Assembly (NCBI RefSeq): GCF_024713975.1
Contig: NC_091103.1
Span: forward strand, 4,654,001 to 4,718,000
Source of the DNA: Paralichthys olivaceus
Taxonomy: Eukaryota > Chordata > Actinopteri > Pleuronectiformes > Paralichthyidae
DNA length: 64,000 nt
Reading direction: 5' to 3'
The notes under the pieces were generated by a model. It was not told the DNA's origin, did no database searches, and worked only from the letters and a program-made list of their open reading frames with translations. The position numbers and the translations under genes were made by a program. This document shows, one piece after another, positions 42,596 to 52,470 of this stretch (position 1 is its first letter; each line of letters starts with the position of its first letter).

Positions 42596-45500
42596 ATGGA
42601 GGAGACGGAGGAGCAGCAGCAGCAGCCGGAGAGGGGAGACACCGACACGCACAGCTTCAGGTTGGTGACAGCTCATGTGTAAACCATGCACAGACCTGCG
42701 GGTGTGTCTGTCAACTTCCAAGAGCTCATTAAAAGGAGACATTTAGTAAGTGGCTTGATCGGGTTCAGGTTTGAATCTGGTTTCAGGGAGATGTGCAGCT
42801 CAGCAGCATGTTGTCAATATGCAGTAGCATCAACACGGCAGACCTGAGAACGGACCTTGGCTCGAGATCATGTTGTTCTACAGACACGGCTTTAAAATGA
42901 CTGTTTTAGTGGATTTTTCAGGGAATAATTGATTGAAACATGAGTGTGTGTTTATTTAGAATATATTGGATGATGGTGAGTATACACATCAACCCGATCA
43001 TTGCTTCTCTCCACTGGCTCCCTGTCCTTTTCAGATTTTATTTTACTTCACATTGCATCCTGTTGATTCTCTTATATTTACTTTTCTTGCTTTGCTGTCA
43101 AAGCACTTTGTAAACTCAATAATAAAGTTTATTATTATTATTAAAAGTGGCATACGCTCTCTACTGAGTACCATTCTAATCTTTAGTTCGATCTGCAACA
43201 ACACACCACAGACAGTTGGGTTAGTGAAGACAGACTTGCTGATGAATTCATCAGAAGTTCCTGTGGTATATCGTAATGTCTAATTCTTTAATTCAGGAAA
43301 CAGTTTTTGTTGTGAAACTAATTATCTGTATAGAACTGTCATCAAACCACATTGTCCTGGAAATATGGTGTTGTGATTTGGGGACTAAGGGATGTAGAAT
43401 GTAAAATTTAATAATCGATAATTTATACACTGTTTACCTTAGAATAGTTTGCTGGAGTTTGCATGGACGAAAAAAGTTCTCTTTGCTTCAGTCATTATCG
43501 TCTGAGTCTGTCCTGCTTGAGTTTAAGAGCTTTCAAACCCTCGATCTATTGCAATACCCAACAGAGTGCTGTGTGTGCCAGTCTACCAACATCAGACTGG
43601 CAAACAATGCACTGTGGCTGGTGGATTACGTTGCCCAGTAATACCTACCTAATGCGGATTTAAAGGAAAAAACAATGTGTTGCCATCCAGGAGGGTGCTC
43701 AGCAGCCTGCAAAGGGACAGAGTTTTTTTTATGCTCAAACATGCCAGTTGGTTTTATAATTTATTAATAAGCCTAATGTTGAAACATTTTACAGTGAGAT
43801 TAGACGTGGGTTTGAGTAGACAAAGAAGACTTGTGGAAATAATGAACCAGCTCCCTAATCACTGTGGAGCACCCAAATCATTAAACCAGGACTTCGCTCA
43901 TTTCACTCAGAGGTTTGATTCTACAGGAGCCACCGAAACCTTACACCGACGCTCAGTTGATTCCTTTCGTATTTCCAATCATCAAAATTTGGATTAATTT
44001 TCTGCCAGAGCACTGCCAACAATTCGTGGTCCTTTTGCAAGAATTTTCTTCTTCCATAATCTTTAACATCGATCCTTGAGGGAGAATGGATGAAATCAAT
44101 CAGCTGTTAGGCAACGTAGAACGTGTCCGATCTGAGAGCCTCTGCAGCGACGCCACACAGTCAACGGGCAGCAAACAGGTCCTGCTTCATCGGCTCAACC
44201 AGCTGTTGACCTGCGTGGATGACTTCGACGCCAAACATGAACTGCATGAGAAAATGGTCAAGACACTGGATAACGCCTTCCTCTTCTGTGGCAAGAGAGC
44301 CAACACCCCGAGGAAAGACCGTTTCAGGTGGAGAACCAATGTCACCTCCTAGCTTGTCTTTCCTGTATTACGAAGGTGGAGACAGTGTGTGTGTGTTTTG
44401 TGCATGACTACCTCTTTCCTTTGATTAACTTCTGTTGCTATTTCTCTTTTACATTCTTTCATGGATTTTCTGTGTGTTCAATGGAGTCCCATATTAAAAG
44501 GCCACTTCTGAACTTTGGTGAAAGAACCCCACCAGTGGAGCATGTGTTTCAGAGCAGGGAAATTAATTATTATGGATGCAATGAGTTTGGGCTCAAGGAT
44601 GACATGTCTCATTATGTGGTGACTATAGCAGCCTGACTGGCTCGTTATAGCAGCACAGTGCTTACACTGTAGGGGTGTTTAGCTTACTGTCACTCAGTGC
44701 TCCTTTTTGGTTTTGGCAACACTGAATGAAGCTCTTTGAGTGTACGTTGGACATTATCCATCTGTTACTGATGAATTATTGTTTGGTGTGAAATTCTGTG
44801 CACATTTTTTCACTTCCATGTCCACAGGCTTCACATGGTGACGTGGAATGTGGCCACAGCTGATCCTCCAGATGACGTAACCTTGCTTCTCCATCTAAAC
44901 TCCCCAAAACGCCCGGACCTCTACGTCATCGGGTAGGTGGCGACAGCGTTGGAAGTCTGGTTATATAACTGGGTATGGAAAGAGTGACTCACAATTAAAA
45001 GTGTGGGTGTGTTTGTGTGTGTGTGTGTGTGTGTTTTAGCTTGCAGGAGGTGTACTCAGGGCCACTGAGATTCGTATCAGATGCTGTGTTCAATGACCCA
45101 TGGAGTCATCTGTTTATGTCTATTTTAGCACCACGGAATTACGTTAAGGTACAGATCTTCTCATAACACCCTCTTATACCTGCACTCATATTAGAAGTGT
45201 AGTACAGATAAGCAAAGACATTATTGTTGCTTCCTTTTCAGCGAGTAACACTGTTTGAAACTAGAATTTTAGTGTTATGTTGTTAGTTATTATCCTCACC
45301 TAGATTTACATAACATGTTGACTTAAGAGAGTTTGCTGCAGTGCACACTCAGTGTGGCCATGTGTGTGTTTCAGGTGTCATCTATCAGGATGCAGGGTTT
45401 GCTGCTGCTCTTCTTCTCCAAACTGCAGCATGTCCCCTTCATCAGCGACATCCAGGCCACATACACACGTACAGGCATTTTTGGATATTGGGTAAAGGAA

Positions 45501-48500
45501 ACACACACAAGTTGCTTTCTTGTTCACTGAAATCCGGGTAATCTCCTGAAATTATCCATGGGGATGTTTGTGAAAAACGCAAATGTCAGTGAGTCAGTTG
45601 CTGCTGATATTTTACGCACACTTCTCAAACCCTATAAAGAGATTGTGATGTGTAAAATTATTGCAGTTCCCCTTTAAATAGGGAATGGAATAGAATATGT
45701 GTTTAAAATATGTCAAAACCAAACCACAGAAACAGAAGTAAATGTTTTAAATCTCATCTTAATTTTTTCAAGATATCAAAAGTAGCTAATGAGCTGTGTT
45801 GTGCGCTTTGATAGTCTTTTTGTGTACAACACTGGAACATTTCTTATGTGCCTTAAATGGAAATTGTAATGGCAGTTCAACAGAACTGGTGGTTTTCCTG
45901 TTTCTAATCTCTGCCTGTTTGTTTCTTAGGGGAACAAAGGGGGTGTTTCCATCCGTTTGTCTTTCTATGGCCACATGCTCTGTTTCCTCAACTGTCATTT
46001 GGCTGCTCATATGAAATATGCCTCTGAGAGAGTGGATGAGTTTGAGTACATCATGGACACGCAAACATTTGCGTGTAAAAAAGCTCCAAGAATTGCTGAC
46101 CACAAGTAAGTCGCTGCACAGAATATCAAATCTCCACTTTACCCAAAGAGATTTTCACGATGACTGATATGAAGCTTCATCTCATCGTATCTCCAGTCTG
46201 GTCTTTTGGTTTGGAGATCTCAACTTCCGAATTCAGGACCACGGCATGCACTTTGTCCGCACCTGTATCAACAATCAAACCTACAACCTGCTGTGGAGCA
46301 AAGATCAGGTGTGACACTTACTATGACACGCATCACTTCCAGCTCTTGTGAAACGCTCAGGTCTCAGTTGTACACCAGCTTGGATGGATCGTGTATTTGA
46401 GTTTGTGTTGTCCTTTGCAGTTGATCATGATGAAGAAGAAAGAACAGATGCTTCAGGACTTTGAGGAAGGCCCTCTGGACTTTCAACCCACGTACAAGTT
46501 TGACTTAAACTCTGATACTTATGACAGCAGGCAAGTTACTCATAAAATAACTTTTTTTAAATCACAACCATCTTCAGTTCCTGTTTCTTACAGTATTAAT
46601 TTGCATATACTTCATCGACACCTCTTTTCAACTTCACAGGCTCTACAAGACATGGTTTGGCTTTAAGTAAGAGCACAAAGTCCATTTTTATCCAAATCTC
46701 CCTTGATATATCAGGTTGAATCTTAATTTTATCCACCACTGCAGTATATGCATACTCACAACTTTAACATGCAAGGGGTGTACTCGTTTCCTGCTGGAAC
46801 CATAGACAATATGTAAAGATGGAAGGTATGACAGCTTCCTAAAGTGAAAACAAATCATCGTATCACACAGATGGCTCATGTTTCCGAATAAGGTCTTTAT
46901 TAGATGAGTGAGATGTGTTGACTTCCTTTTTATACATCAGGAGGAAGTGCAGAAGCATTGTCCATCTTTATATACTGTACAGTCATTGGTTGTGACTTTT
47001 AAACATGTTTCTACAGGATTAACAAGGATTGTTTTTATCTGTAACACGCTGCAGATGAGACAACAAGCAAAAAACCCTAAACAGCCTTTTCAGTCAAATG
47101 TTTTCCCTGATAAGAAAAGACCGGAAAGCTTGTTATCTTACTGAATACTGTCTGAGCTCAAGCAGTATTCAAGAGCTGATGAGATGAAATTGTTGTTAAA
47201 TGTACCCTGTATAGTTTATGGCCACTAGTGGCTTTAGCAATATCATCTTTATGTTTAGTTCAGACTATTTCACTGATGACCGGTGGAAGTGATAATCGCT
47301 TTCTGTTTGCAAGAGTGAACGAAAACATATGATGAAATAAAAGAAAATCTCAACAAATGAAGTGGAAAAGACAGACAGCATATTTATACAGCATGTTTAA
47401 CTAAATGGGTTTTGTGTGAAACAAAAAATATAGAGGAAACTTTACAGGGTGCCTTTAAATAGCAATCAGTTGTCTACATTAACCCACATTCAACCTAATG
47501 TTGTTTATGTAAAATGAAAGCTGCTACGTAACAGCTAACGCGCATGCTCCATAACGATATGCACCGTAAAGTCTGTACAGTCTTTATCATGGAGGAAGAG
47601 TTGTCTCATCTTTATTTGGTAGTTTCACTTTCTCATTCATCATCCAGTCACGGGTTTCACAACAGTGGTGATTCTTGCTGTAAACCTTTAAATGTGTTTC
47701 CTGACTGAAGCCCCCTCCTCTCTGTTGCGTTTGTCATGTGTTGCCCACCTGTCCAGTGGAAAGAAACGCAAACCTGCCTGGACAGACAGGATCCTGTGGC
47801 GGCTCAGGCCCAAAGACCAAACCTCTGATAAGCAAGACGACAACTCGGAGGTAGTGAAGAAGGTCAAGGAGCTGGAGGAGGATGAGGAGTACCCTCTGAG
47901 GATCAGGCAGGACTTGTACACCAGCAACATGGAGTTTAGCATCAGTGACCACAAGCCTGTCATCGGCATCTTCACACTGGAGGTGAGAAACTCTAACACG
48001 GGTGTTTTTGCTCTATAGAAATTTAAAAAATGAAATGTCAGGACTTATATTTGTCATAAACACTTTGGACTCATGTATGACCAGATTAGAATTTGGATGC
48101 ACAGATTAATTTGTATAATTATTTATTATCAAAACTAAAACTGTATTGATACAGAGAATGATTTCTCCTCTCATCCAGTTGAGGAAGATGTCTGAGACTC
48201 CTCTCGTACATCTGCAGGCGGAGGGCGAATGGAGCGCAGACATTGATGCAATGGTCCTCTACAGCCCTCTGCAGCCGTTCCCCTCCAGTACATGGGACTG
48301 GATTGGACTTTATAAGGTAGGTTCATCAACACCAGGTTACCAATGCCAGCAGTGATATTGCAGCAGGTGAGTAATAAATGTTTGTATGACATTCAGGTTG
48401 GATTCAACAGTTTGACAGACTACATCACCTACACGTGGGTCAAAGACGACGAGGTGGCTTTCAATGAAGAAGTCATACAGGTAGTAGCTTGTGCACCAAT

Positions 48501-48842
48501 GAGTAAAAAGACGAGAAAGTCCCCGGAGTTTAATAAGTGTGTCTCTGTTTTTGTAGGTGTATGTTAGTAAAGAGGAAATCCCTGTGCAGGGAGGAGAGTG
48601 TGTGCTGTGCTACTACAGTAGTACTCTGCGGGGCATCATTGGTATCAGTGAACCATTCAAGGTGAGTAAATGATGGATTTTCATTTTTTAAAATCTGATT
48701 AAAACAAAATACCCGGTCTTGTTCATTAAGCTCCAGGTTGATCTTCCTCTTTCTCTTTTAGGTCCACGAGTCCAAGGTGGCCATTGAGGAAGGCCTGCTA
48801 CATGACCAGATTAACAGACTCGACCAACTCGTAGCAAGTTAA
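42596..48842 (+). CDS. inpp5k: Inositol polyphosphate 5-phosphatase K (SKIP)
   Basis: Removes the 5-phosphate from PI(4,5)P2 and PI(3,4,5)P3, acting at ER and plasma membrane in the known family. Exons with the distal start: 42596-42660, 44828-44932, 45040-45148, 45375-45491, 45930-46105, 46197-46308, 46421-46530, 47757-47982, 48179-48316, 48397-48480, 48557-48661, 48762-48842; 475 residues (human about 448). Catalytic motifs: HMVTWNVA (from about 24), [24 protein letters not shown] (Asp198, Asn200), PAWTDRILW (271-279) and SDHKPV (328-333). Residues from about 341 form the SKICH domain, beginning ELRKMSETP and including [10 protein letters not shown] and LCYYSST. Intron 7 uses a GC donor (AG|GCAAGT at 46531). 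The N-terminus encoded here is [10 protein letters not shown] followed by an acidic stretch. INPP5J shares domains, but the length and neighbours fit INPP5K. Confidence 0.94.
42980..43147 (+). repeat. L2-like LINE 3' tail
   Basis: CACTGGCTCCCTGTCC followed about 80 bases later by TCAAAGCACTTTGTAAACTC and ending in AATAAAGTTTATTATTATTA is the 3' end typical of fish L2-clade LINEs, with the encoded C-terminal HWLPV-like string. It is 5'-truncated and lies between inpp5k exons 1a and 1b. Confidence 0.65.
44086..44327 (+). CDS. inpp5k: alternative first coding exon (1b) of inpp5k
   Basis: An ATG at 44086 opens 80 codons rich in Leu/Glu/Arg, ending KDRFR with GTTTCAG|GTGGAG at 44327. The exon ends in phase 2 (AG), exactly like exon 1a, and both end in a Phe-Arg that joins to LHMVTWNVA of the common exon at 44828. 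Use of this exon would give a 534-residue isoform with a longer, probably helical N-terminus. I see no strong acceptor just upstream, so it may have its own promoter. It is not recognised from known INPP5K proteins; transcription is inferred from splice compatibility and the long open frame. Confidence 0.6.
46799..46850. repeat. MITE-like fragment 'ACCATAGACxxTATxTAAAGATGG'
   Basis: Matches from memory the opening of a short percomorph element (ACCATAGAC, AAAGATGG, ATGACAGC). It lies in the GC-AG intron of inpp5k. Confidence 0.45.
47204..47450. repeat. possible short inverted-terminal element
   Basis: ACCCTGTA at 47204-47211 and its reverse complement TACAGGGT at 47443-47450 bound about 247 bases in the same intron; the outer end continues GCCTTTAAA, like several fish MITEs. 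Eight-base termini alone are weak evidence. Confidence 0.3.
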
Positions 48843-51480
48843 GATCTTTGAGACTGATCTCCAGGAGTTATAGCTGTGATAAAGTGTAGAGATGAAACAG
48901 CTTGGGCCTGGATTTCCTGAACAACGACCAAGCTTTTTATAACTGTGCTTCTTCACCTGTCAGTGAAAGAGCAGATTAGGAAATGCCCCACTGACCTCTC
49001 TAATGCTACTGGAGTGGCTACTTAACACCCCTGTGGTCAATACACCTATTATTTTTACGATCACATATAGAGAGATCACATTCTCTCTATATGTAAACCA
49101 GAGTGAGCTCTGGGTAAATTCAAAGCAGAAAAAAATGAATCCTTCGTACGCTGACTGAAAACCTGAGACTAGTCACGTTACACTGGAGCAAAGAACTGCC
49201 AGCTTTATCTTGAGGGCTAAAATGTGGTAGAACTGTGAAAGTCATAGTATCTGGTTGTGTAATAGTGTTGTATGCTGAAACACATTGACGGGATGTTGTG
49301 TTTGTTTCGTGAGGAATCAGAGTGACAAGGTTAGACCCGAGGTTTTCTGGGAGGCATGAGCCCCTTGCGGTGTGTTGTGACATGTGTTGATCCTGTACCA
49401 GGTGAAAGGAGTGGGTGCATTCAGGTTTCTTAATGTAGTTTGACCTATTTTGACTTTTTAGCTTGGTCCCAGCGGACAACATGGAGGGTGTGGGTGTTGC
49501 TAACCTGCAGCCAGCCACCAGGGGGCAATCGTAATTTTGACTCCACTTTCAAAAACTGTCATGTTGTCCATTTTTATATGTGCAGTCACTGACTGTGATT
49601 TAAAGCTCATTCAGCCTGTTAGGGATTTCTGCAGATATATCATGTCTTCCCTTCATCTCTAATTCCCATCTCCAAGTCACTCCTAATAACTCCAGGACTT
49701 GCCTGAGCCTCATAACATTTCAAAATGTTCTTCGGCATCAATTGTTATTCATTGATATTTGTTTGTTTATCAGTGGGTACATTGCAAACAGGAACTATTT
49801 CAGCATAGGTTTTGATTCCACTCATTTTCCACATTAAAAAAAGTGGGTTCAAATTGTCCAGGTTACTAATTTACATCTCGCACTTGAATTTGTCTGAGGT
49901 GGACGTTCACTGTGTTAAATGGAAAAGCCCTCATTTAGATGTAATGATAAAGTAGTAAGTGTGATGTAGGATTAAGGCCTGCTGCTTGTGTGAGCAGTTC
50001 AATGCGTTAGTTCGTAGTAACAGGCTGTTAAAGATCAAAAATCATTGTTTGAAAACCTCCAAGTGCTGTCAGAGCTGCATGAGGCTGAAAGGAAAAGGGA
50101 ACAAAGCCCACTGGCCATGTGTGTTTACAATTGCTAACAAGGTTAATGCATAGTTCAATGCTGAAGCAACTGTTCACTGCTGACGTAGCAAACACAAAGA
50201 GGTGGGTATCCGTGAATCCCTCTCGTTACTGGTATGTCTGCTCATGACACTGTCAAAGATGGAGCAGGAGTTTAACTTTCCATGTGTTCATTTGAGTCTG
50301 TCCTAAAGTTTTAAATTAAAAAAAAACAATTTCTTGTTCAAGGGGAAATCAGAGCTTAATATCTGTGGGAGAGAATTGTCAAAAAAGAAATTCTGTATTT
50401 AAAATTAAAGATGGAGTCACTGAATAACCAGCAAATGTTACCTGGAACTGTTGCAGTGTGTAGAACCACTGAACGTGAAGTTGTTGAGTCACAGATCTCG
50501 TTACCACCAGTGAGCTCTGTCAGCTGCCAGGATCGTATAAACGAGGACATGTCATGATTTGTGTGACATTTTTAAAACTCTACTTCAGTGTGAGAGGAAA
50601 CTGAAATGGCGCTTTTGTTCAGTGAGCCCACTCACTCCAGAGAATTGACTGACATGGTTTTAGGTACTAGATAATGACTGAAAAAACCTGAAATGAAGTA
50701 TAATAAATGTACGGAAGTGAAGAATTCCGTTAAAAAAACGTAAGATGATGTAATTTAATTTGTTTTCTATCCTGAAATGATTTCTGTCTCATGAAAGCTC
50801 GACCTTTTCCAGGTTTGTTTATTGAAATATTTAACAGATGTTACTTTGCTGTGTGAGTGGACAGTTCTAGGAAGATGTTCTCCTCATATTCAAATAAATG
50901 TGGTTGTTCCTGGAGAACTTGAAAACATATATAAAATATAACTCTGACCTTCTGACTCATTTTTAGCTTGCTGTCTCATTAACCCACCAGCATTTTTCAG
51001 TTTTATAGCAATCCTTCCTTACGAGTACAGTTTGTGACATCATCAGATGGAGAAGTTAATGATATGTTACACTGATGACTGTAATGAATAAGTACTTACA
51101 GCTTTACTCATTATTATCGGTGTGTGTTAAGAGAAAAATGAGGATTCAGCAAGTGCCTTTGAAATGACTGTCGCTTTACATTTACTGTATACTTTACTAT
51201 TGCTGCTCAATTTTGATACGATGTGTATCATTAATATACAGTAGATTATTTTTATCATAACATGCTGTGGTTTTCACTGCCTTTTCTTGTTGGGAGAGCT
51301 TTTGGTTTTAAGTATTGCTGTTCCAAACATCCACCTCTCTTTGAGTGTTGGTGTTAATGACTTGCTGGAATGAAATATATTAGCTGCTTATTTTATTTTT
51401 TAAACTAAAGAGAAACATATTTTCTCAAGTAGTGATGTAACGAAATGTACTGTAACAGAACAAATGCAAATATTAAAGTC
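48843..51480 (+). other. inpp5k: inpp5k 3' UTR and downstream sequence
   Basis: Non-coding sequence after the stop, with AATAAA at 50893-50898 and ATTAAA near 51474. It contains a perfect hairpin at 49063-49094. I see no other gene; one 132-codon minus-strand reading frame at 49120-49518 has no recognisable features. Confidence 0.5.
49063..49094. repeat. perfect 13-bp inverted repeat, 6-base loop
   Basis: ACATATAGAGAGA, loop TCACAT, then its exact reverse complement TCTCTCTATATGT. In the inpp5k 3' UTR transcript this would form an uninterrupted stem about 220 bases after the stop. Function unknown. Confidence 0.8.
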
Positions 51481-51552
51481 TCACTTATACATGATTACTT
51501 TGTGTATGTTTATGTGGTTTTTTTTTACGTTTGAAGAATCGATCACTATTTT

Positions 51553-51697
51553 CTTCAATGGAATTGAATTTGGCTTCAACACTGTTTAACCCTGTAACTA
51601 CTAAAGTGTTGTGTGGACTCAAACTCTTCACCGCTCCATCGGCATAGTGGTGAGTATGAGTGAATTTTCATTTTTGGGTGTACTATCCCTTTAAAGG
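51553..51697. repeat. interspersed repeat ending 'CATTTTTGGGTGTACTATCCCTTTAA'
   Basis: Shares CTCCATCGGCATAGTGGTGAG and the ACTATCCC terminus with the copy at 34790-34920, and in reverse orientation with 57829-57905 (AAGGGATAGTTCACTG). A common teleost non-autonomous repeat. Confidence 0.7.
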
Positions 51698-51965
51698 ATT
51701 AAGTGTGTTGGATTTAGCTGCATTAACTAAATCTCACTCGCCTCTCTCTCAGCTTTTAGGAGAGTGTGTTTGTACGGTGGACTTGAGGTAAAGTAAAAAC
51801 ATAGAAGACCCTCTCTGTTGGGTTGTCTTTTCTGGGCTCATTCTAAGGAAATGTAAAAAATAATACACTAATGAAGACAATATGAATGTAACATTTCATT
51901 TTTGCCAATGGATCTCAAAATTAAATATGGTAATATTTTATTAATTTAATGAACTTGCACATTAA

Positions 51966-52326
51966 TGGTACAGTGTGTAGAATTTAGTGATATCTAGTGT
52001 TGAAGTAGCAGAAACACCCCTCACCTCACCCTCTCCTTCCAAACATGATAAAGAACCTGTGGTAGCTTCAGTTGTCATAAAAACTCAAAAGGTGTTTAGT
52101 TTGTCCAGTCTGGACTAATGTAAAAAACATGGCGGCCTCCGTAGAGAGGGTCCCCTCCATGTAAATATAAAGTATTTGAATATAAAATACTTTTTCTGGG
52201 GTAAAGAAAACTACAATTCATACAATTAAGATGAAACAGTTAGTGAAAACATCATGAGGATTATTCTACATTAAATTTCTGCCAATAGATCCCTTTCACC
52301 TTAATCACACACACTGGAGCTTTAAA
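51966..52326. repeat. percomorph repeat 'TACAGTGTGTAG ... CACACACTGGAGCTTTAA'
   Basis: A nearly full-length copy of an element recognised by GTACAGTGTGTAGAATTTAG at the left, AACATGGCGGCCTCCGTAGA internally and CACACACTGGAGCTTTAAA at the right. The ends are partly inverted complements (CAGTGTGTAG / CACACACTGG), pointing to a MITE. A partial copy lies at 30300-30437. Confidence 0.7.
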
Positions 52327-52470
52327 TAACAGGTAAAAACAAATTTGAAACCCAGTTCAGACCATACTTACGACAAATATAATATCACATAATTCAAACG
52401 TAATTTCTTATAACTGCTGCATTGTGAAGGAGACCACAGTCGTGTGCGGAGCTTTCCTGCTGCTGACTGT

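Noticed and set aside
47734-47999. minus-strand frames opposite the inpp5k catalytic exon
   Set aside because: Shadows of the PAWTDRILW exon on the other strand.
49120-49518. 132-codon minus-strand frame in the inpp5k 3' UTR
   Set aside because: No recognisable domain, no promoter or polyadenylation context; length is plausible by chance.
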